Assembly (NCBI GenBank): GCA_052066835.1
Contig: JBQHRJ010000033.1
Reading direction: 5' to 3' (one strand)
Source of the DNA: UBA2821 sp902763335
GTDB lineage: Bacteria; Bacillota; Clostridia; Lachnospirales; Lachnospiraceae
Length of the DNA stretch: 18,713 bases
Shown here: piece by piece, positions 1 to 6,955 of the stretch
Numbering within the stretch: position 1 is the stretch's first letter
Layout: each line of letters starts with the position of its first letter
The notes under the pieces: model-generated
Told to the model about the DNA's origin: nothing
Databases searched by the model: none
The model's input: the letters and a program-made list of their open reading frames with translations, nothing else
Position numbers and translations under genes: made by a program

Positions 1-372
1 TGTTATAACATCATCTGTTTTCAAATCCTCTGTTGATGAAGATTTAGTATAATACCACTTTCCGTCATTGGCATGCCAGTATAATTTACTGCCGCTTTTA
101 TACATTTCAGGTACACCTATGGCTTTATAATCAGCATATGTAATTTTACTTTCTCTGTTCACAGCCACCGTACTTATACGATTCTTGTCCGATACAGTTC
201 CAACATATGCATCCACCGTAATATTTTTTGCCGAAGCTATCTGACTGTTCACCTCATCTGCTGCCTGATTAGCCGTCATTGTTCCTGTAGCAGCCTTAAC
301 TCCCGATGTCATCATAAATGTACATGACAATGCTGCTGCCGCCAATACTATTTGTTTTTTCATCCTTCTCAT
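1..372 (-). CDS. Secreted protein of unknown function, 5' part (runs off the window)
   Basis: This is an open frame of 124 codons with no stop, leaving the window at base 1. The start is the ATG at 372, because AAAGGGTG lies 7 bases upstream; the second ATG at 363 (MKK) would be too far from it. The N-terminus is a clear Sec signal peptide: a basic MRRMKK, then a hydrophobic stretch ending near GVKAA, with a likely signal peptidase I cut around residue 27. There is no lipobox. The visible mature part is polar and contains a YWHANDGKWYY stretch near residue 100, which recalls the 'G.KWY' turns of LolA-like or DUF6612-type lipoproteins. That resemblance is weak and I do not assign a family. It lies 49 bases downstream of the broken protease gene on the same strand and may share its transcript. 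Confidence 0.75.
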   Translation of the reverse strand, partial: MRRMKKQIVLAAAALSCTFMMTSGVKAATGTMTANQAADEVNSQIASAKNITVDAYVGTVSDKNRISTVAVNRESKITYADYKAIGVPEMYKSGSKLYWHANDGKWYYTKSSSTEDLKTDDVIT

Positions 373-421
373 AGAATTTCACCCTTTCCTTTTTTACTTT
401 TACATCCTTTCACGACTTTAA

Positions 422-1299
422 TTATGATGCTGTACACGAAACAATATCTGAATATTCACCATACTTAAAGCCATCACCATAGTTACTTCTAGGTCTTACT
501 TTATAATAATATTTTACACCTGTTTTTACACTATTGTCAATATAAGCTCTTGCTCCATCAGATTTCATATCCACATTTGCAACCTTTTCGTATGTTCCAT
601 TTTTACTTGTTGCTCTATATATCGATACATGTTCTTCGTTCGCAATTCTTTTCCATTTAACTTTTATTTTACCACTTGTTTCAGATGAGCATTCCATAAT
701 CTCAGGTTTTATTCCATAATAACTTTTATATACAGCCCTCTGAGCAGCTAATCCAACATTAACTCGTCCATTAGCTGTATACTCATCTTTACCTTCCGCA
801 CCAATATCTGTTGCTGTAACATTTTTTGATCATCTGTTTTTGAATCAAAACTTACAATTATGCTATTAACATCATAATCAAGTTGTGAAGCTGATGCTCT
901 CTCTTCCGCAGCCTCTTCATAATTATTAATTATTTCAGTTGCTCTTGAATCTATAGATTTCTCAAATGATTCTTTATCTCCTACTATATTTCCCATATCA
1001 TCATAATACTCATCCAAAACTTCTTTCACACCATTTTCAAACGCATCCTCATTATCTATACTATTTAATAATTCAGCCTTCGCTTCCCCATTGCTCTCAC
1101 TTACGGCTTTATCAATTATATCACTCGATTCTTTATCATATGTATCTGTCTTATCAAGTATTTCTTCAATACTCGTCTATCTTTCTTCTAAAATATCAGC
1201 TTTTCTCTCATTATCAAAAGTAGTCTCTGCCAATGCACCAGACACCATTGAAGTACTAAGAACTATAGCAATTCCTACTGCAACCAATCTTTTTCTCAT
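422..1299 (-). pseudogene. Broken subtilisin-like (S8) serine protease with its catalytic core deleted
   Basis: From the ATG at 1299 (AAAGGATG 8 bases upstream) the frame encodes a signal peptide (MRKRLVAVGIAIVLSTSMVS, cut after ALA). It meets an in-frame TAG at 1179-1177 after 40 codons. The same frame then continues without a stop through a charged propeptide-like region ending in NSIIVSFDSKTDDQK. Near 821-835 the reading moves to another frame and continues as VTATDIGAEGKDEYTANGRV and NVGLAAQRAV, then a fibronectin type III-like domain ending at 422. The block with ATDIGAEGKDEY and GRVNV matches the usual last residues of an S8 catalytic domain. IIVSFD is typical of S8 propeptides. The Asp, His and Ser catalytic segments between them are absent. 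I infer a large internal deletion plus a nonsense mutation. The family call rests on recalled motif patterns, not on a search. Confidence 0.72.
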
Positions 1300-1389
1300 A
1301 TAAATCATCCTTTCTCTTACAGTACATTATATTTAAGTATCATACATATATCCGTAAACTTTTTAAATTATGCAAAACACAATTTCCCC

Positions 1390-1536
1390 CTAACGGCTTT
1401 TTTTCAGCTTTTCCGGTATTTCCGGCTGATAAAACCACCATACACATGCCTGTGAAACTGTTGAAAGTCCTACAACCAATGCAAAAGCTGGAATAACATT
1501 TCCAAACTTATATGCTATTTTTTTTAATTTACTCAT
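1390..1536 (-). CDS. agrD: AgrD-like cyclic autoinducer prepeptide
   Basis: This short gene encodes 48 residues starting MSKLKKIAYKFG. It begins 1 base after the agrB stop codon, and its GGAAAG ribosome site lies inside the end of agrB. The layout is that of AgrD: an amphipathic leader (residues 1-30, with a hydrophobic VIPAFALVVGLS), then the core CVWWF at 31-35, then an acidic, proline-containing tail QPEIPEKLKK. In AgrD families the tail is removed by AgrB, and the last core residue is joined to the Cys side chain as a thiolactone. By analogy with clostridial five-residue rings I predict a C31-F35 ring, but cleavage after Y36 is also possible. The leader would be removed by another protease, so the exocyclic tail cannot be read from sequence. 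Confidence 0.88.
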   Translation of the reverse strand: MSKLKKIAYKFGNVIPAFALVVGLSTVSQACVWWFYQPEIPEKLKKSR

Positions 1537-1537
1537 A

Positions 1538-2134
1538 TTACATCTTTCCTTCCTTTTTCTGATAATTATTTTTTAATTTTCCGGCAATAAGTGATATTGA
1601 AACTGCACATATACCTGATATTATAGAAAATAAATATTTAACATTCAGTAAACTATGCAATCCCCAAACCAAACATATTACACTAATGCAAAAGCATCTG
1701 CTTTTAAGCCTGAGTTTTCTATGTTCAGACTCACTGTATTCTTTATTTGCATTCCCTACAGGTGCAAGTACAACCACAAGTCCAACCGCTAAGACACTCA
1801 TAAGAACCATCAAACCATTCAAATGTTTACAACTCATTGTCTCAAGCAGTACAAGATATATACCGTATACACTCATAAGTACCATAAAGCATCCTATATG
1901 TGTTTCTGCATGAAAACCACCGGCTGATGCTCTCATTAATATGAAACTTATTGAAAACAATATTGTCGGTATTAAACTTTTACTTATAAATCCGATTATT
2001 AATAAGACTAACATATTAATAACTGTAGTTATCATTACTTCAAAGCAATAATCATATATCTCTCTGTCCTCCTCACTTATAAAATTTTTTCCAATAAAAA
2101 AAGATGATAATCTTTTAGCTATATATGTAAGCAC
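1538..2134 (-). CDS. agrB: AgrB accessory gene regulator, membrane cysteine endopeptidase
   Basis: AgrB proteins sit in the membrane, cut the C-terminal tail from AgrD and catalyse thiolactone ring formation. The 198-residue length is usual for the family. The signature RASAGGFHAETHIGC is present, with His75 and Cys82. Their spacing of seven matches the catalytic His77/Cys84 pair of Staphylococcus aureus AgrB, so the enzyme should be active. Several hydrophobic helices follow (for example around residues 38-66 and 83-98), and the C-terminal end is basic (KLKNNYQKKEGK). The start is a GTG at 2134 with GGAGG 7 bases upstream. It overlaps transcriptionally with agrD, only 1 base away. No agrC kinase or agrA regulator is present in the window; the nearest upstream gene is the 7TM HD-GYP protein. 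Confidence 0.93.
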   Translation of the reverse strand: MLTYIAKRLSSFFIGKNFISEEDREIYDYCFEVMITTVINMLVLLIIGFISKSLIPTILFSISFILMRASAGGFHAETHIGCFMVLMSVYGIYLVLLETMSCKHLNGLMVLMSVLAVGLVVVLAPVGNANKEYSESEHRKLRLKSRCFCISVICLVWGLHSLLNVKYLFSIISGICAVSISLIAGKLKNNYQKKEGKM

Positions 2135-2304
2135 TTTCTTACCTCCATAACTTCATATTATCATCTTAATTATTTTATTCAATTCAGTCTGCAAAAGTGG
2201 TCATTTTATCTGCACATTTGACCATGCATCGTTTCCTTTATCTGTAATATTGCATCTTCACCTCTGTAACAGTTGCCCTGTTTTCCATTCTGATATCTCA
2301 GTCC

Positions 2305-3996
2305 CTACTTCTTTGCCCCTGTATCAAGCACTGCCTCCATCTCATCGATATTCTCAAGAAATATCGTTACAATATCAGCATCAAAATGTGTTCCCTTACT
2401 TTCTTCCATGATTGCCATTGATTTTTCCTTTGAAAATCCGTCCTTGTAATGACGTTTTGAACGAAGGGCATCATAAACATCCGCAACCGCCATAATTCTC
2501 GCAGTGAGCGGTATATTTTCGCCACTTATGCCTGTAGGATAACCGTTGCCGTCATATTTCTCATGATGATATAATACCATATCATGGGCTATCTGATAGT
2601 ATGCATCAGACTCAAGCCCCTTTATCGTATTCTCAAGAATCTTTGCTCCCTCGACAGGATGGGTTTTCATAATGGCAAACTCTTCATCCGTAAGCTTTCC
2701 TTCTTTTTGTAATATTCTGTCAGGTATGGCAATCTTGCCAATATCATGCAGATGTGCCGCTGCCGCAGTCATCTGTGCGTATTCATCTGTTATTATTCCG
2801 GAATACTTTGGATTATTCTTCATAACATTGACAAGAACCTTTACAAGATTTGCCGTATTCTTAATATGCAGACCTGTGATGCCGTCCCTTGCCTCTATCA
2901 TGGAAGCAAAGCTTCCTATAATGTCACGCTGTATAGATATTACTTCTCTGGTCTTTTTCTTAAGTTCATTCTGCAAACGCTCTGTATAATAATAACTGTC
3001 TGTAATCTCGGTTATAAGAAGCATTTTACCGTAGCTGTTCTCATTTCTGAAAATCTCATGCATCGTCAGTTCATACACGCATTTTTCACTGTCAGCATGC
3101 TTATTGCCATCTTCCTGCGAACATTCATCTACAAACATATATTTTGAATTGTTTGCAAGCTCCTCTAAGTATTCTATTCCTTTATTGCCATGCTTTCTGA
3201 TATATAAAAGTACTCTGTCCGCCTCATCATTTGAATACACCATATCACCGTATACATTTACTACTATCAGCCCGTTTGACATATGTTCCACGGCTTCTTC
3301 TTTAGCCAGAGTCAGTGTATCAAAAAGCTTATATTTACGCATCAGCCGTTCAAATAAAAAAACCGCCACTATATAAGCCAGTGCTGTTGTGTCATATCCG
3401 TTAGTGAGATTAAATAAAAACAATGCCAGACATCCGCTGCTGAACAGAACCATGACCATCAATACGCTTACCTGCTTTCGGATAATTTCCGAATCATTCT
3501 GCCTGTACTTTCTGACACACACATATATCATTCCCACAAAATAGTACAAAAGAATTACGCTGTACAGATTGTAAAAAATGCCGTGTTTTAATACAAGATG
3601 TGGAAATAATCCGTCATTTGTATATGACACTGACGAATAAAACAGATGATGATATTCATTTGTATAAACCAGTCCCGCTATAGCAACACATATTGCATAG
3701 AAGAAATTTCTGCGACTCTTTTTTATACTCACACCGCAATATTCCATAACAAAAACGTACATCGTAAATACGACAAACGGCTTGCCAATGTAAGTCATTT
3801 TAACCGACTGCATGGCAAGCTCCTGCGTCTTTGCTTCCATCTCCAATGTATACCCTACGATATTAAACAGTGAAGCATATAATAATATAACAAGGATAGT
3901 CTGTAATCTTGAACCATGTTGCCTGCTCACGTATAATATCTCAAAGAAAAGCCCGATTATCCCAATATACTGCAATATTAACAGTAAATCATACAT
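2305..3996 (-). CDS. 7TM sensor - PAS - HD-GYP cyclic-di-GMP phosphodiesterase
   Basis: The predicted product hydrolyses cyclic di-GMP in response to a signal sensed in or near the membrane. Residues 1-220 form seven hydrophobic helices, like the 7TM region found at the N-terminus of some histidine kinases. A PAS-like segment follows (about 235-340, SNGLIVVNVYGDMVYSN), then a short coiled linker and an HD-GYP domain (about 355-555). The HD-GYP metal and signature residues are intact: H377, HD at 417-418, H446, HH at 477-478, DGNGYP, IPLTARI and D506. I prefer the ATG at 3996, because GGAGG lies 5 bases before it. The upstream ATG at 4008 would put that ribosome site inside the coding sequence. 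The mgtE stop is only 28 bases upstream of this start, and agrB begins 170 bases downstream. Confidence 0.93.
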   Translation of the reverse strand: MYDLLLILQYIGIIGLFFEILYVSRQHGSRLQTILVILLYASLFNIVGYTLEMEAKTQELAMQSVKMTYIGKPFVVFTMYVFVMEYCGVSIKKSRRNFFYAICVAIAGLVYTNEYHHLFYSSVSYTNDGLFPHLVLKHGIFYNLYSVILLYYFVGMIYVCVRKYRQNDSEIIRKQVSVLMVMVLFSSGCLALFLFNLTNGYDTTALAYIVAVFLFERLMRKYKLFDTLTLAKEEAVEHMSNGLIVVNVYGDMVYSNDEADRVLLYIRKHGNKGIEYLEELANNSKYMFVDECSQEDGNKHADSEKCVYELTMHEIFRNENSYGKMLLITEITDSYYYTERLQNELKKKTREVISIQRDIIGSFASMIEARDGITGLHIKNTANLVKVLVNVMKNNPKYSGIITDEYAQMTAAAAHLHDIGKIAIPDRILQKEGKLTDEEFAIMKTHPVEGAKILENTIKGLESDAYYQIAHDMVLYHHEKYDGNGYPTGISGENIPLTARIMAVADVYDALRSKRHYKDGFSKEKSMAIMEESKGTHFDADIVTIFLENIDEMEAVLDTGAKK

Positions 3997-4024
3997 AGGC
4001 ACCTCCATCTTTTGTTACCCCATT

Positions 4025-5419
4025 CTATATCAGGTGCAGCATTTCTATAAGCAAAAGCCATGCAAGTCCGTAATATGTCACTACGGCAACAAGGTCATTC
4101 ACTGTAGTAATAAGCGGTCCCGATGCTACGGCCGGATCAATTTTTATCTTATGGAAAAACATCGGTATAAGCGTTCCCACAAGACTTGATATTACCATTG
4201 CCACCATAAGCGAAAATCCAACACATCCTGATATTGCAAATGCACTCCATACTGCATTTTTCTTGAAAATCCATACATATAATCCTATAAATATAAATGC
4301 AAGCACTCCGAGCAGCATACCGTTTAAAAATCCGACTTTCATCTCTTTTATCACAAGGTGCATCTTCTGTTTGGATGTAAGATTTTCATCAACAAGTACA
4401 CGAATGGTAACAGCTAACGACTGTGTTCCGACATTTCCCGCCATATCAAGTATCAGTGACTGAAAGCACATAACTATCGGCAAAACTGCCACAACTGTTT
4501 CAAATATTCCTACAACTGAAGAAACGCCCATTCCCATAAATAAAAGTATGACAAGCCACGGAAGTCTCTTCTTTATACTCTCTAATGACGTCTCCTGCAA
4601 ATCCTCTTCCGAAGTCAGACCGGCAAGCTTTGCATAATCTTCTCCCATCTCATCGTCTACCAGTTCTACGATATCCTGTGATGTGATGACACCTATGAGC
4701 ATCTGCTCATCAGTCACTACAGGTATGGAATCCTCGGCATAATCTTTAATCTGCTCAATACATTCACTTACTATCTCCTTATCACGCACATACGGATAAG
4801 ATGTACTGATAATGTCCTCTAAAGAATCATTTTCCCTTGCCACTATCAGATCTTTTAAATCTATAGCTCCATAAAATTTATCTTCATCATCCGTCACATA
4901 TACAGTGGAAATGTTATCATTTTCTCCTGCCTGCTTTACAAGTTCACGCATGGCCTGACGTATGGTAAGTGTATTCTTAATAACAACAAAATTTGTTGTC
5001 ATCATACTACCAATCTCATCTTCACTATATGACTGTATCATCTTTATATCACGGCTTGACTCAGCATCAAGAAGTCCGACGAGCCTGTCCTTTGTACTTT
5101 CATCAAGCTCATCTAACACATCCACTGCATCATCAGAATCCATATACGAAATAACTAAGGCTGCCTTATCTATATCCAGCTCACCTATATATCTGTCCGG
5201 ATCCTCAATATAAGTAAATATTTCGGCTACCTGTTCTGCTCCAAGAACCGGATAGAGCTTTTTTCGTTCATTTTCAGATAATAATTCAAATGCTTCAGCT
5301 ATATCATTTTCATGATAATCAGAAATTTTATCTAAAAGCTCCTCATTATCTGATGAGCTTCGTATAATCTTTAATATTTCTTCTGCATAATTTGGTTTGT
5401 TTTTTAATGTAGTATTCAT
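4025..5419 (-). CDS. mgtE: MgtE-type magnesium channel/transporter
   Basis: MgtE is a dimeric Mg2+ channel of the inner membrane, gated by cytosolic Mg2+ bound between its N domain and CBS domains. The order is canonical: an acidic helical MgtE_N domain (about 1-125), two CBS domains (about 130-250, including MTTNFVVIKNTLTI and SIPVVTDEQMLIGVIT), a plug helix and five membrane helices. The pore signatures DMAGNVGTQS and DPAVASGPLITTVNDLVAVV are both present, the latter with the Asp that lines the Mg2+ pore. The start ATG at 5419 has GAGGA 5 bases upstream, whereas the ATG at 5431 has no ribosome site. Its promoter lies near 5599-5628, and the transcript would carry the structured repeat at 5467-5587 as a long leader. 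I see no M-box riboswitch. Confidence 0.95.
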   Translation of the reverse strand: MNTTLKNKPNYAEEILKIIRSSSDNEELLDKISDYHENDIAEAFELLSENERKKLYPVLGAEQVAEIFTYIEDPDRYIGELDIDKAALVISYMDSDDAVDVLDELDESTKDRLVGLLDAESSRDIKMIQSYSEDEIGSMMTTNFVVIKNTLTIRQAMRELVKQAGENDNISTVYVTDDEDKFYGAIDLKDLIVARENDSLEDIISTSYPYVRDKEIVSECIEQIKDYAEDSIPVVTDEQMLIGVITSQDIVELVDDEMGEDYAKLAGLTSEEDLQETSLESIKKRLPWLVILLFMGMGVSSVVGIFETVVAVLPIVMCFQSLILDMAGNVGTQSLAVTIRVLVDENLTSKQKMHLVIKEMKVGFLNGMLLGVLAFIFIGLYVWIFKKNAVWSAFAISGCVGFSLMVAMVISSLVGTLIPMFFHKIKIDPAVASGPLITTVNDLVAVVTYYGLAWLLLIEMLHLI

Positions 5420-5466
5420 ATTAATCCTCATTTCTGAGCAATTTTGTTACGAAAATCGCATGATAT

Positions 5467-5587
5467 GATGTTTGGGACAAAAGGGTGCTACGCACCAGCC
5501 GACACAAACATGTGTGTTTGCAAGCCAGCTTGCAATACCATATATTTGTATCGGCTAGTCCCTGCAGGGGCTTTTGCCCCCAACATC
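5467..5587. repeat. Structured inverted-repeat element, complete divergent copy 1 (121 bp)
   Basis: The ends are 17-base inverted repeats, GATGTTTGGGACAAAAG on the left and a near-perfect complement on the right; two more bases pair just outside. Inside, in fixed order, are GGTGC-TAC-GCACC, a long arm opened by AGCCGA and closed by TCGGCT and capped by GCAAG-CCAG-CTTGC, and a third hairpin GTCCC-TGCA-GGGGC. The layout is the same as the copy at 15667, segment by segment, with one base of length difference. The outer arms differ strongly from that copy but remain complementary to each other. Clear target duplications are not seen; the flanks ATGATAT and ATGTTAT differ at one base. The element lies in the leader of mgtE. 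Confidence 0.85.
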
Positions 5588-5598
5588 ATGTTATATAT

Positions 5599-5628
5599 AT
5601 AATACTACACCCGTATTTTAAAATTCAA
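5599..5628 (-). promoter_or_regulatory. Putative sigma-A promoter for mgtE
   Basis: On the minus strand a TTGAAT -35 (5628-5623) and TATTAT -10 (5604-5599) are 18 bases apart. Transcription would start near 5592, at the very edge of the structured repeat, so the repeat would form the first part of the mgtE leader RNA. The match is good but not perfect. Confidence 0.5.
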
Positions 5629-5662
5629 CCGCTAATGTGTATAATATTTGTAAAGTTTTTAT

Positions 5663-5860
5663 TCATCGAATATCAAACTCCGGAGGCACATCTATCTCCT
5701 CACCTACATATTTTCCATCTTTTTTTCGCTGTCTGACACATTCAGACAACAGATATTCAATCTGACCGTTCACAGATCTGAAATCGTCTTCTGCCCAGGC
5801 TGCTATATCTGCATACAACTTTTCAGACAAGCGAAGCGGAATCTGTTTTTTAGCTGCCAT
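5663..5860 (-). CDS. Small ribbon-helix-helix (Arc-like) protein
   Basis: The 65-residue product has the ribbon-helix-helix pattern of Arc/MetJ-type DNA-binding dimers: a beta-strand KKQIPLRLS, helix EKLYADIAAWAEDDF and helix SVNGQIEYLLSECVRQRKK. A short acidic tail EEIDVPPEFDIR follows. Its ATG shares one base with the TAA of the SPFH gene (TAATG), so the two are probably translationally coupled. In such small proteins the fold usually means DNA binding as a dimer, or an antitoxin role. No toxin gene is adjacent, and the stable neighbour is the SPFH protein. The role is therefore unknown; it may regulate its own operon or act at the membrane with the SPFH partner. Confidence 0.85.
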   Translation of the reverse strand: MAAKKQIPLRLSEKLYADIAAWAEDDFRSVNGQIEYLLSECVRQRKKDGKYVGEEIDVPPEFDIR

Positions 5861-6885
5861 TAGTAAAGACTTCCTGAATTAACAATTGGCTGTGCATCAT
5901 GATTACCACATAATACAACCAAGAGATTTGATACCATTGCAGCCTTTCTCTCTTCATCAAGTTCTACCAGCTGTTTTTCATTTAATCTGTCAAGTGCCAT
6001 CTCAACCATACCTACTGCACCGTCTACTATAAGTTTTCTTGCATCTACAACTGCTGATGCCTGCTGTCTCTGTAACATTGCTGATGCTATCTCAGGAGCA
6101 TATGCAAGATATGTTATTCTAGCTTCTATAATCTCAAGTCCGGCATCCTGAACTTTACTCTGAATCTCATTCTTTATTCTCTCTGCCACAACTTCTGCCG
6201 AACCTCGGAGACTTCCCTCATCCGGCTGTCCGTCACCGGTAGTATCCACATTTATTGCAACGTCATACGGATAAATTCTGACAATATTTCTGAGTGCAGA
6301 ATCACACTGTAATGACAGATATTCCTTGTAATTATCTACATTGAATACTGCACTTGCCGTATCTGTAACTCTCCATATAACGGCAATACTTATCTCTATC
6401 GGATTACCAAGACAATCATTTATCTTCTGTCTTCCATTACTGAGTGTCATGGCTTTAAGAGATATTTTCTTACTTCCTGCTGACACATTCAGATTAACAG
6501 ACACATCTGAAGCATTAGCTTTCTTATGTGATTCAGTCAAATCACCACTCTGTGCAAGCTTTGTACCTGCTGCCGGATTGACCGCTGTACAGAACGGGTT
6601 TACAAAATAAAATCCCGGTTCCCTTAAAGTTCCCTTGTAATCGCCAAACAATGTAAGAACCAATGCTTCCTGCGGCTTTAACACCTTAAGTCCCATCAAC
6701 GGAATCCATCCTATACTGCATATAACAATTCCCACTACCATAACTGCAATACCTAATGCTGTTTCTTCCACACCGAGGCTGACTCCTCCTGCAATGGTCA
6801 GAAATATGCCGGCTGCATATAATACAATTATAGAAATTAATACAGCCATACCTTTTTTCTTAGTAGTATAAATCTTTTCTTTCAT
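5860..6885 (-). CDS. SPFH/band 7 membrane scaffold protein
   Basis: SPFH proteins (stomatin, prohibitin, flotillin, HflK/C) form large membrane-anchored rings. This 341-residue protein has two N-terminal membrane helices (about residues 10-38 and 44-66). The SPFH domain begins at LKPQEALVLTLFGDYKGTL and continues through PGFYFVNPF, IEISIAVIWRVTDTASAVFNV and YEYLSLQ-like strands. The helical part contains SEVV-like and GLEIIEARITYLAYAPEIAS segments typical of the family, and ends with QRQQASAVVDARK. I chose the ATG at 6885 because GGAGGA lies 7 bases upstream; the in-frame GTG at 6903 lacks a site. A near-consensus promoter stands just upstream. It is coupled to the ribbon-helix-helix gene by a TAATG overlap. 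Confidence 0.92.
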   Translation of the reverse strand: MKEKIYTTKKKGMAVLISIIVLYAAGIFLTIAGGVSLGVEETALGIAVMVVGIVICSIGWIPLMGLKVLKPQEALVLTLFGDYKGTLREPGFYFVNPFCTAVNPAAGTKLAQSGDLTESHKKANASDVSVNLNVSAGSKKISLKAMTLSNGRQKINDCLGNPIEISIAVIWRVTDTASAVFNVDNYKEYLSLQCDSALRNIVRIYPYDVAINVDTTGDGQPDEGSLRGSAEVVAERIKNEIQSKVQDAGLEIIEARITYLAYAPEIASAMLQRQQASAVVDARKLIVDGAVGMVEMALDRLNEKQLVELDEERKAAMVSNLLVVLCGNHDAQPIVNSGSLY

Positions 6886-6917
6886 GACAAATCCTCCATT
6901 CACTTTTTTATATCATT

Positions 6918-6946
6918 ATGATATCACTTGAATATCGTTTTGTCAA
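6918..6946 (-). promoter_or_regulatory. Strong sigma-A promoter for the SPFH/ribbon-helix-helix operon
   Basis: On the minus strand a perfect TTGACA (6946-6941) is followed after 17 bases by TATCAT (6923-6918, five of six). It begins only about 10 bases after the stop of the oxidoreductase gene, so the SPFH operon has its own start. Confidence 0.8.
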
Positions 6947-6955
6947 CTCATTGAA

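Noticed and set aside
966..1303. Two plus-strand open frames opposite the protease remnant
   Set aside because: They are rich in Tyr, His, Leu and Ser, as expected for the reverse of AT-rich acidic coding sequence. The minus strand shows a signal peptide and domain order.
2155..2182. Promoter TTGAAT-16-TAATAT for agrB
   Set aside because: The start would fall about 2 bases before the ribosome site, leaving almost no leader. The match is loose and the spacing short, so I did not list it.
2135..2304. Possible AgrA-type binding sites (ACAGTTG-like) upstream of agrB
   Set aside because: Only one loose match is present, not the paired direct repeats that AgrA uses, and no AgrA is in the window.
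5467..5587. Structured repeat as an IscB/TnpB guide RNA (HEARO or omega RNA)
   Set aside because: Such RNAs adjoin their nuclease gene and do not have 17-bp terminal inverted repeats with target duplications. No IscB or TnpB gene is present.
5432..5600. Mg2+ riboswitch (M-box) in the mgtE leader
   Set aside because: The leader is occupied by the structured repeat, whose other copies stand beside unrelated genes. No M-box core sequence was recognised.
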